NCBI GenBank assembly: GCA_903813345.2
Contig: CAIIXF020000001.1
Location: 52,777,885 to 52,841,884, forward strand
Origin: Owenia fusiformis
Taxonomy: Eukaryota; Annelida; Polychaeta; Sabellida; Oweniidae
Direction: 5' to 3'
DNA: 64,000 nt
This document shows, one piece after another, positions 39,001-50,600 of this stretch (its first letter is position 1; each line of letters opens with the position of its first letter). The position numbers were made by a program, and so were the translations under genes. The notes under the pieces were generated by a model, which saw nothing but the letters and a program-made list of their open reading frames with translations, was not told the origin of the DNA and did no database searches.

Positions 39001-42000
39001 AAACAACCTCACATTAAGGATATACTAGATCAATGCCATACATGTGCAACAAGTGAGGGGCAACATATTTTTCACAACCATTCCCAAATCCGACCATTGC
39101 TATACCTCTCAAGTCATAATTTGGAGAGCATTCTCATACCAGATCCTAAAATTTGGGTCCATTGCCATATCAAATGTCAAAAGTAACCCACCTGAGCTGA
39201 GGATCCCCTCAAGGTTTATATACAGTGAACTTCTGGGAAACGGGGGGTAATGTTTCTACTTCCAAATATAAGTTTTATCATCCATCCTCTTCAAATGTTA
39301 CAATGAGCAATCATTACAAGATGGAAGAGTTCATCATTTAATTCATTGCATTATATTAGCTGCTATGAAAGCAGTCAAGGACCAATCTTGAAAGATGGGA
39401 AGAGTTGAAATGTCAACACCTCCATAAGTGAGGGCAGGACTGTTCTGTTTTGGAGAATATCTTATGTGAAACAGCTCATATTGTTATCTATTGATGTAAG
39501 TTACAAATATATTTTTGTTAATCTGCTGTTCTTTTACTGGTGAACAATTCAACTTTGGATTTTATTGTGTCAGGAATTTCTATATTGATTCCTATTATGA
39601 AGAAAATAACCTTAAGAACCTCAACTGATATGAACTCTGTCCCATTAGATGTCAGAAGCTCAACCCAACCCCTGTAGCTGCAAACCTAGGACCAAGTCCT
39701 GTGTGAAGCTATTTTAGCCTCCAATGCGTTTACTGGATCAGATTCCTCCAGTGCAGAAATACAAAAAACAGCAGAAATAGAAAAATAACTGCCACTAATA
39801 GATTACGAGATGAGCTGTTTCCCATGAGATGCAGAAAAAACAGAACAGTGCTGCCCTCACTTATGAAGGTGTTGACATTTTCTTTCACGTTTGAAGAGGG
39901 TAAATTATCCAACCTATGTATGGACACATTCCCACCAGCCTAAACCCAGCTCTACCATTATGCCCAACACTGCATGAATGAACTGTGAATTCCCTGACGA
40001 ATCTTTAACACAAGAATGGTCAAAAGAATCCTTCTTTCCAATAGAAATTGTTGATATTTTTAATTAAGAGGCAATTGTGGAAGATGAAAACGATAATGAT
40101 GAGTAAAAACAAGTTGGGAGTCTGAATATGTGTGAGAACTAGTAGAATGGAATGAGGCTATACTGTCAGACATACAGGATAAATTGCTGAAATAAAGAGC
40201 AAAATGATAATTTTGAGCATTTTGGTATAACATGTTGTGAATTGACCATTCTCAAATGAAGGTAAGACTGAAATAAAAAATTAGGGGTACCATGACGACG
40301 AAACATGGTTACCATGGCAATCAAGTAAATGCTAAGCTACAAAGTCTAATTCAATACACAAATCTAATTAATTTTTAAGATCTGAAATGATGATATCTGT
40401 ATCTGCTTGAATTCAAACATTAAAGCATTTATCAATTGAGGAGGTCCAAATTTCAATAAAACTCTAGTTACCATGGTCACCAATCAAATTTCAGCCCCCA
40501 AAGTCTAATTTAATATTTATAATCAATCATTGTCTAAGATCTGAAATAATGAGACATGTATCTCCCTTATTTCAAAAGTTATAGCATCCATCCAATGTGG
40601 GGGTCGGAATTTCCCTAAAACCCTGGTTACCATGGCAACCAATCACATGTCAGCTCCCAAAGTAAAATAAAATACTTAAAACTAACCATTTAAGAAGATC
40701 TGAAAAAATGAGACCTGTATCTCCATTATTTCAAAAGTTATAGCATCCATCCAATGTGGGAGCTCGAGTCTATGAAATAGACCCCTGTATAAGTCATGGA
40801 CCAATACAAGGCCAAAATCTGAGGTTTTGTGGACTGATCTTTACATACAATTGTTGCTTATATATTATAGAAGTTTTCTATTGACATTTTAACCCTTCCT
40901 AGCACATTGGTGACAAAATATGCATGAAATGACTCTGTCAGTCCTGAAAAATTGGCCTGAAAATTGACACCCGAAGGGCATGTTTTATCCATTTCCATGG
41001 CAACCAGTTAACCATGTGACATGAAATTTTTATCATATATTCAATTAGCCTATACCAATGCAACTTAGTAATTTGGAAACATTCCACTGAGTATTTTTTG
41101 AGTTCTTGCCCAATTATATAGTAGGGGTCCAAATTTTAGCCCATGGGGGGTAAAATGGCCACAAAATCTAAAAGCTGAAAAACTAAGATCTAATAATCCA
41201 TACAAATATGTATAATCATAGTAGTAACATGAAAAATTATGTCCCATAAAATCCCTCTGAACGCACGCCGAAACCCACATTCTGACTGCACTAATAGTGG
41301 ACTGATTTGATGTTGTCTGGGTACCAGTATACAGATTTGGATGCCCTGGGGTCATAGAAACTCTATTTACAAATTAATTTTCAAGATGACCATTCTGTTC
41401 AAAATGGCCGTCATTTTTTCGTAAATAATATAGTCTTTGGTAACAGTTGACGGATTTGGTTCGAATTTTTTTATGGTGAAAATGGCTTATTTTTTATATC
41501 AGTACATATCAGTTATAGGATTTTATGCTTTATACGATAATGATTTATGGTCATACGACTAAAGAAAGAATTCAATATGTGGCAGCCCATTACGCCATGG
41601 GTGTAGATTTTGCCAAAAAACACAATACTGCTCGACTATTCTCTGGTAATGTCCAAAATGACAAGGTGAATATCAAAATAAGTTTTGTTTGGTGCGATAT
41701 GCCACTCCGTGGTGCTGCTGTTTTCCAGTTTCTCCGGCCTTGCATTCATTGTTAATTACAACTCAAATATATATCGTATTAAAGCCTTTCTTTCTTTCCA
41801 TTGCTCTGTCACTGTTTTATTTTTGTTTTGTTTTAGATAGCATAGAACCTGCAAACACAGAGCAAGCATGTACATTTGCCGATGTACCTGATGTCGCTCT
41901 TTTACACCTATTCCAACTCTTTAATGTGGAGGACCTAGTTAATCTACTCAGAGTTTGCAAGAGATGGAATGAACTTATCGAGCCAAATGATAACCTCTGG

Positions 42001-44286
42001 CGCAAGTTTATTCCTAACATTGCAGGCTTCGATCCACCTGCTGCAGAATCTGCTAGGGAAGTTATCGAATCTATTTGGAGAAAGAGTATAAAAATTGGAA
42101 AAGAGAGATGGTATCCTGACGTATCACAAGCTTTCGTAGCCCGAATGGCAGAAATGAAGAAGTGTAGTCAGTGGGGGTTTTCTGGCAAAGACCCTATGAG
42201 AGCAGGGGCTACACTCTACCTTAGACTTAACCCCATATATGACTTTGTAAAGAAAGGGGACGATCCAAATAATACAGAACTACTAGGTGTGATGAAAGAA
42301 ATTTATGAAATGTTTAATAGGGGAAAGCCATACTTTGACCCAGCAAGGGATTCATATGAAGATGATACTGATGCAATTGATCCCGATGACGCTGACATCA
42401 AAAATGAAAAGGACGTTATGGAAAAGTCATCGTTAAGCAATTACAGTGACACAATAACCGTATGTTTTACATTGTTTTGTAAATACTCGCTGGTGTTATT
42501 TTCGTAATAAAAACACACACCCCGGCGAATTGGTAGAAACATATCTCTACGTGATGACAAAATTGCAAGCAACATGTACAACTGACCTACAAATCTATTC
42601 CTTACGATCTCAAATACAATATCTTCCAAGAGATCCGCAATATGTTATAGATTGGTGAAGTTATTCAGGATTCAAAGTGCAAAGAATGTGGGAAATGTTT
42701 AAATTCTCCAAAATAATGAATATGGTTTGACTTACTCCCGTCGAGAGCTACTTAGATTTTGAAAGTATAGCTCTCTATCGCTAGAATCAACAGCTTAAGA
42801 ATCCTGACTTCAAAGAAAATTCCAGGGAATTCAGCTGACTCATGTTGCACATTATATACCTGAAAATGTATCCTACATCGCCATGTTTCATTCAGCTCAA
42901 CTATAGAACGTCTCACTGCCCTATGTATCGACCAGGACTTCATTTTTTATTGGTCGTGTCAAAAGTTTTGGCCAGGTATATTCAATATGGCGGCTTGACG
43001 TTTCCCAAGTTGCGCATGCGTCGATAATATTTCCGTTTAACCGCCATAATGGAAATGGGTATCGAACAAAAAAAGATTAGAACTCCTGATCGCCATAGAA
43101 GCACATCCGCGATCCTATATGCACGGGGAAAGTAGATACATATGAGCCCATATGTAGGCTACAGTTTGAGACAAACAGTAAGCCGCTGACTGGCGCTGAT
43201 CAAATTTAGATGTCACAATGTCTCACGATGGAGAGCTATACTTTCAAAATCTAACATGGTAGCTCTCGACGTGAGTAAGGTTTAACCATTTTTATAAAAA
43301 ATAATACATTATTGATAAAATCTTTAGTTATCCTGAAATAAAGTATGCTCTTTGGGGAATTTTAGAAAACAAACATAACAAGAAATGGTATGAAAATATT
43401 CTAAAATTGAAATAATTTTTCCCTAGCTTGCTCGCGAGATCTTATTCCCCTTTTAGATCAAATTTCCAATAACGATTTGAATCATGAATATAATCCAATG
43501 TGTTATAATACAATTGTTAATTCCTTGGAGTTGGAAATAATTCACAATGATAGTTAATCGCATTAGGGTTTAATTGCCAATAAACATACGTTTTTTACCA
43601 AATATGTAATTTTATGTTACCACCAGAAGTTTCTTGTGGACGGTGTTCTACGTTTGGCGTCTGTTGCAAATGACAGGTGGTGACATTTTGCATGTTAATG
43701 CTATGTTGTATTATCACATTAATGTGTATTTTATTTTCAGTACGTTCAAAGTATTGTGGAGCCTCCGTATGCTACAGAGGTGTACGATATAGCACCGAGG
43801 GATCTTGAGGGATTCTCACACCTGAACGAAATCACAGGTACAGTACCACGTGCTCTTATGAGTGTTGATCAATAACTTGTGAACATTTTTACACGGACAC
43901 TTTTATTATCTCTTAATCACCTCTTTAGAATTAGTCTTGAAGCTTCTCTTTTGAGAAACTCTTGGCTAGAAATTCCTTTTCGTGAAGAAAATAACAATTT
44001 AAAATGACCAAAAATATTTTTAGATGATACTCCACCACCCTATGTGTATGAAGGACGAAGTGATAGCGAAGATGAAGAAATGCAGATGCTACAGAAACAC
44101 TACAAAACGCCAAAGCTGTCCGTTTACAAAGAGGTCATGGAGATTATATGTGGAGAGGATGATACAGCAAAGACAAGGCAGTTTTTTCTTAACGATGGGT
44201 GTTTCAATGAAAACTATGAATATTCATGGGAAATCCTAATTGGACCTTATGCAGCAGTGTATGAATCAAGATTCTTTGATTTGTAG
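33088..44286 (+). CDS. four-BRCT, PBZ zinc-finger and F-box protein (predicted 805 aa)
   Basis: Exons: 33088-33271, 33612-33649, 33776-34052, 34291-34328, 34564-34945, 35173-35210, 35525-35807, 36034-36071, 36857-37013, 41837-42459, 43741-43837, 44024-44286. Every junction is GT-AG and phase-compatible, and the total is 2418 nt. Start: ATG at 33088 in ACGATGG context. BRCT domains at about 1-74, 107-179, 248-319 and 355-426 share LKGKKVVFTG, GCKVAASISK and ...EW, the single-BRCT type of NAD ligase, PARP1 and RFC1. Linkers are acidic with Lys-rich patches (possible NLS KKAR). PBZ at 450-469 has C450, C456, H463 and H469 spaced C-x5-C-x6-H-x5-H, as in APLF and CHFR. F-box at 491-537 ends NDNLWRKF, the Skp1-binding type. 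The C-terminus (538-805) is unrecognised, acidic, and has a PPPY motif. Inferred role: nuclear SCF adaptor directed to PARylated or damaged chromatin. Weakest link: the 4.8-kb intron joining PBZ to F-box, which holds a large inverted repeat. The two halves could be separate genes, though the phases match and the F-box exon has a strong acceptor and no good start codon of its own. Confidence 0.75.
36857..37013 (+). other. PBZ zinc-finger exon of the BRCT/F-box gene
   Basis: Exon 9 alone carries the PBZ motif: KRKCRYWDKC followed by FRTNKNH and ending HPEKP. The flanking splice sites are a TTTAAG acceptor and a GTAAGT donor. It begins ISGKGG, matching the LSG start of the BRCT linker exons, so its upstream phase (0) agrees with every preceding micro-exon. 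It ends in phase 1, which exon 10 completes. Confidence 0.8.
37443..41292. mobile_element. 3.85-kb inverted-repeat element in intron 9
   Basis: It begins AGTGCAGTCAGAATGTGGG and ends with the inverse. Arms of about 0.9-1.0 kb match (37443-38350 against 40270-41292), and weaker inverse matches continue towards the centre (39405-39450 against 39835-39880). Within the arms a unit of about 165 bases containing GGTTGCCATGG recurs in tandem. No transposase was recognised. It occupies most of the intron between the PBZ and F-box exons. Confidence 0.75.
42732..43278. mobile_element. hAT-like TIR element, copy 1 (intron 10)
   Basis: The ends are inverse copies starting TTACTC[C/A]CGTCGAGAGCTAC, over about 50 bases. 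Flanks are GGTTTGAC and GGTTTAAC, an 8-base duplication with one difference. A second copy in the opposite orientation lies at 46799-47358. Non-autonomous. An 8-bp duplication fits hAT or P-type elements. Confidence 0.8.
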
Positions 44287-44653
44287 ACGTAACATATATC
44301 CATTGAATAACACTTAACAGAAACTATACTCTCATACAATACAAAGCTTTTGCTTTAAGTTAACAGTCTGTTATTTTCGTATATCCATAGTAGAAAAGTT
44401 GGATTATAGATTTATTTGTAGATTGAGTTTGTATGAAATGCAATTATATACAGTACATGCAGTAGGCTAGTACTATCAAAATTTACACATGAACAGCTGT
44501 TTTATCAGGTCCAACCACTGATTAGACTCAAAAAGATGAACTGTACTGTATACTGTTCAATGAGTGTCTACTAGACCGTCTATAGCCTGCTTTGTTTTTG
44601 TCTATTTCAAAATTGTGGATATTGCCCTGTAGCTGAGTCTGATGTCAATAATA
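44287..44653. other. convergent 3-prime spacer between F-box and oxidase genes
   Basis: The stop codons of the + strand BRCT/F-box gene and the - strand oxidase gene A are 367 bases apart. A minus-strand AATAAA at 44411-44416 lies about 240 bases beyond the oxidase stop, so the two 3-prime UTRs probably approach or overlap. Confidence 0.5.
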
Positions 44654-47600
44654 TTACAATTTTGACAGTTTCTTCGTATCTTTCAAACAGCTCTGTACGA
44701 GTGATGTTGCCTCTCCTGCGCATCCCCAGTGCAATGTTACACCTGCTCCCCCATGCCCGTAGTTATGCACCACCTGAAAAGACAGATACAAGATAACCTG
44801 ACTAATCGATCCAAAAAACACTTGTACCGGCCAAAAGGTTTAAACTAGCTGTTGTTTAAGTGTCGAAACGAAGGTCGGAGAACGAAAGTGGGAACAGAAC
44901 TGTTCACATTGACTTATTCACATTAAAACTTGTCTAATCCGAACGCCATTGGGACCACAAGCGTTCACAAGATTCATAAATGCATTTTTCACATTTGGTC
45001 AGTTGCACTGACCACATAACTTTGTGGCCACCAAAAGGTTCAAACTGATTGTTGTTAAATATTGAAGCGAATGTTGGAGAATGAAAATGGGAACAGAAAA
45101 ATGTTCACATAGAGTTGTACACCTGTCTTATCCGAAAGTGCCATTTGAGACCATCTAAAGGCGTTCACATTTCAAGATTTTGCATTCAAGATTCTGGGTT
45201 TAAAAAAATGTGAACACGTTTCGTCAGCCACTGATCACAAAGTTTTTTGGTATTCCAATAATTTGAAATGTTGATTCAAATGGATCAATTGGATCGAGTT
45301 GGTTTCATGTAAAAGGTGGATTGGATCGAGAATTTTCAAAATATGGATTCCATACTAGTAGTAATAGTTTAATTTAATTTAAGAGTTTTTGTTATAAGTA
45401 TTAGTTGATGAAGCTTTGGAAGCAATTAATAGCAAGATAAACCAAAGACAAAACAGGGGCGTATCCAGCTTTCATTCAGGGGGTGCGATCGCCAAAATAT
45501 TTCGGGTTTTCAGTCAGGAGGTGCGATTGTGGCATGTGACCATTAAATTGAAGATGTGTTAAATTTTTTAGATTTTATTGGTATATATTTTATGGTCTAA
45601 AAGAAACGTGTGTTCAAGAAGTTCTCCATATCGATACCACTCCTTTCAAAAATGACATCACTTGACACTTTGACTGAATTCTGAATATTTAATGACGTAA
45701 ACCAAGATTGCTTCTACTCGCATCTGGTCTATTCATTTTTAAGGGTGCCTCTTGATTGTGTAATACTTACTGGAACGTCTCTGTTTTTCAAGTTCATGTG
45801 TTCTATTTCAATCCTGACTCGTGGGCGACTAGGTCTCAAACCAACCCAGTCCTCAACTATCACAGCATCCTAGAAATTATTTTAATTGAACTATAGTATG
45901 AATTTACGAAACAAGAATCTTACTACTGCAGGCCTGCGTTTGCCAAATTGGAATGTCCAAAACGGCTCGATGCTTCTTTGTGTATTTTTTTGTGTATTTT
46001 CGCTTTCTCTATTGGTGGATCAAACACAATTTAATGTACTATGAATTACTTGGATATCAGAGCCTCTTGTGACTGGTGAAATATAGATGACAAGGCCCAG
46101 TTTACGTTGCATCATTACATAGGGAGAGTAGTTGTTTTTACCATAAAATTACTAATTTCAAAATCAACTTGCTTTCAAACTAGGAATGACTTTGCAAGCA
46201 TTTTCCCATATATCCCTTTTAGTGCTTTGGCTGACAGTAGTATCCCATTGGCCTTCATCTGCAGTTCCTCCAATAACAATAGTGTCACTACTGAAATATA
46301 TAGTGGTCGTGTGTGTTCACATATCATACTAGTACCAGTACTCAGAGAGGGACAAAAACGCCACTTTCTTCAAGACACTACAACTTTTTTATTTTCCAAC
46401 CTACATACCCCAAATTCTGCAGTTATATAGGGGGGTTCTTAGTTATAATATAGTAACAAGTCCTTCAACTTGGATTATATTTGATCTAAAAGGGGAGTTC
46501 AATTGGTCCGCCACCCTAATTGATGATATACTTTAGTTTCAGTCGCCTTGCTGATATGTAGCAGTATCAATGAAATGTTAGCTAAGTTTTTTTCAACCTG
46601 TCTTACGCTGGTGACATGTTTTATTCAAGTCCATGGCTAGATAACAACCTCAAGTTTCATTTGGTATGCAAATTATGATTCTATATCAAAATTTAAAAAA
46701 GTTATAGCATTTTGAAAAAAAGTGGCATTCTTTGGCCCACCCTGTATATCGATCGTTCTGTTACTTTTTACAGCTTTTCGTATTCAATATACACTGGTTT
46801 ACTCACGTCGAGAGCTACCATGTTAGATTTTGAAAGTATAGCTCTCCATCGTGAGGATCTCCCAGCTGAAGAATTGTAACATCTTAATTTGATCAGCGCC
46901 AGTCAACGGCTTGCTGTTTGTCTCAAACTGTAGCCTACATATGGGCTCATATGTGTCTACTTTCCCCGTGCATGTAGGATCGCGGATGTGCTTCTATGGC
47001 GATCAGGAGTTCTAATCGTTTTTTGTTCGATACCCATTTCCAATATGGCGGTTAAACGGAAATACTATCGACGCATGCGCAACTTGGGAAACGTCAAGCC
47101 GCCATATTGAATATACCTGGCCAAAACTTTTGACACGACCAATAAAATGAAGTCCTGATCGATACATAGGGCAGTGAGACGTTCTATAGTTGAGCTGAAT
47201 GAAAGATGGCGATGTAGGATACATTTTCAGGTATATAATGTGCAACATGAGTCAGCTGAATTCCCTGAAATTTTCTTTGAAGTCAGGATTCTTAAGCTGT
47301 TGATCCTAGCGATAGAGAGCTATACTTTCAAAATCTAAGTAGCTCTCGACGGGAGTAAACACTGGTGATCTGGTCGATAACGCTGATTACCGAAATGGTT
47401 CGTTTCGGTAACAAAATGTCGAAACGTCGAAGGTACGATTTTTCTTTTTTTCCTTATTTCACGCGTTGTAGGCAGAATCCCCACGGCATTTTTTCACACA
47501 AACGTGTATCAGTATCATATGTTTTAGAAAAGGTACACGTTTACGAAAAAAATAGCTCAGAAGACAACAGAATCGTCGATTTAATTCCTCACTTAAGTTA

Positions 47601-50600
47601 CAGAAACGGTTTGGGTTAAAAGTGCAGATCTTAACTATTTTTCGCAATATCTATGTAATATGTTTTCGTCTAAATTTTGGTCATGTATACATGAATAATT
47701 CATGGTATTGTAATTGTTTAATTAGCATAAGGTATTGTGTAGGAATGTTTTAATTGTCAAACTATTCTTCAGTATTGGAGGCTACATAAATAAATTAAAC
47801 TTACTTTGGTAACATATATCGATACGTCTCTTGATCTCTGTCCTCCAATATGATGAAATGTTTTAACCAAGACGCTGATACCTAAATTCGAAAGGGAAAT
47901 TTCCTTAAACAATACACTTTCTATTTTTATAATATTATTATGTAATGCAAAACTTGTAACTTACTTTATCACAATCTATGTCAGTTGATCCTGTATTTGA
48001 AAGGATGAAATGTTTTTACCAGAGGCCGGACACCTAAAGATGAAATTGATTATCATACTGTTCTTATACTTAATTTGGCGCTGCTTATTTGGCGGCTACT
48101 TAATTTGGCATACTTATAATATTGAAAAAATTTGGCGAACTTCAAAGGATGCACTTCTGAGCCCAATTTTAATCTTTGTTGCTATCTGTTGACTTTCATT
48201 TAACTAGTAAATCTTCATTGGCTCTTTTAAAGTAGTTGAGAATGGACATATTGTTGGTGTAATTGTACAAAAGTGACGATTTTGATCAAATTTGGAAAGG
48301 AAAACATCAACCAAATATGTTGAAAAAGGACGATTCTCGGTTTGGAGAACGAAGTTCATCAATCTAAATGAGCATTATCCCTGCTTCGGACAAATTTGAT
48401 TTTTTTACATAATATAGATTTGAATGTCTTCTTTTGAATAGTCATAATTTAATTTGGGTAATATTTCTAGATTTTTCGCAAAAGAATATTCGCGCAGTAC
48501 ACTGATGAACTTCTTTCCCCAAATCGAGACTTGTAATTTATTGAATCGGTCAAATTGAGCGTTATCCCTGCTTCAGACCAATTTGCTATTTTTACATCTT
48601 TTAGATCTAAATGTCCTCTTTTGAATATTCATAGTTTAATTTGGGTAATATTTCTATATTTTTCATGAAAAAAATTATTAGCCCAGGAGACCGTTCTCCA
48701 AACCGAGAATCGTCCTTTCGTGCATATTGACGTGAATTTAACCAATTTGTAGATAGGCCTGGATCATGTGTAGAAAATAGAGAGGCGATGATAGTGGTGA
48801 AGACTTATTTGTAATAAGTGGAATTGAAAAAAACGTTGACGTATTGCTGATGTCAACATTGCTTCTCATTTTGACGCAATAAAAACTGGCGAAAGAGGGC
48901 ACACAAACCATTAATGAAAATATTGGTAAATTCCATCCAATGTTCTTGGGAATTGGTGAGTTATTGTAACTTTGGATGATCTTTCCAATGGTTTATTACA
49001 ATTGAGACCAGCTATTAAAGGTTTTAGCGGTAGCAGGGGGGTGGGACTTATTTGACACCCAGAACACAGTATGGATAATATTTAGGATGCAAAGCATACA
49101 AAATGGTACAGGGTGTCCGAAAGGTAAACTTTTGTATATGGTTCGCTGTTCAGATAGTTGCTTGTTTAACCATTTCCCATCCAACTAGTATGTCCTATAA
49201 CATTTTTGTTGTCATGGGAAATAAGAATACGAAACTTTTTTCATCATTGAATGAATAAACTAAATCTATAGCTACCTATGGTTATAATATTGCAAAGCCA
49301 ATTTAGATCAGGAACTAAATATATTCTTACCCTAATGACCTGTCCTCTTACAGGAACCACTGTTTTGTCGTTCAGTAGATCGTAAGCACCAAGTCCACAA
49401 CAGTTGACAACAATATCATAATCTGGAACAAGCTACAACAAAATAATATAGGACAAGTATATCGTTCTGTTCAGGTTGGATATAGCTGTGCACCCCGCAA
49501 GGCTATTGGAATTTAAGCTGAAAATGAGAGAAATTGTTGTTTTGTTTACTGTTATATTTCTTACTCTCTAATGTGATAGTATAGGCTTACGATATATATA
49601 ACAACTCTGTTTTCTCGACCATTTTAGCATTGTTGTACCTCTTCAATTCTTTGCACCTTGCGTTTGATGACGCTTCCACCTTTTCTTCTGAATTGAGCCA
49701 TCAGCCAAGGAATATATGTCCTGCAGTTCGCAATCAATGATGTGTGGAACCAGCCATGGCTATTGATGCATAAGATACAATATATTATAAGCTTATATTA
49801 TATACGGAGAAACTAGATACCGTTCTTGAAGCACTGTATAAAATGAAGGATATTGCTTGCAAATAACGACCAATTCTAGTCTTTATTTGCTTCGAATTGC
49901 ATGTTATAAGCAATGATAATCACTGACAGAACGCAGTCAGTAACTGCATATATGGAACACAAATATATGCAGCTGCATATAACAAACATCCACAGAGAAT
50001 ACTGACTGCATATACGGGTTTTGTCACTGAGTATATTTGCTTATATTCAGACATACTTTGCATATTTGCTGTTTACTTATGATTATAATGTTGATGTAAG
50101 GCGGTTGAGTATGTTGATACATAAACCAAACCCATATTATGTTCATATTTTTTATGTTTAACCCTTAAATGTTTTTTGGGGTCTGTTTGGACTCCCGAAC
50201 TCATTCATTGCAATAATTATATCAGAAATAATCATTTTATCAACATAAAATTCCATCTTATTCTCAATTAATCCAATTCCCTTCAGATAAAACAAACCAG
50301 ATGTAAATCGCTTGGTGACTTTTTGTGCTTCCTGATTAATACAGTGTTACGTATATTTGCTGCGAAATGTTGCAAAATGCTGAAACACCTGACCCTTATG
50401 ATTAGGTTTACACATATTTCATTGCATTCATGATAAATAATGCATACATATTCTGAAGGGTAATTGATTTTTAAAACCGAAGTCAGAATGAGAAAAACCT
50501 TCTCTGGTTGCAAAGTTATTGCGAAATATGTCTTTGGAGACCCCAAAATCCTTTAGAGGGTGTAAAAATCAAAATACCATTTAAGGGTTAAGTGTATACC

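Noticed and set aside
41065-41355. 96-residue minus-strand frame, with a copy at 37456-37686
   Set aside because: Both are the two arms of the intronic inverted repeat; no protein family is recognised.
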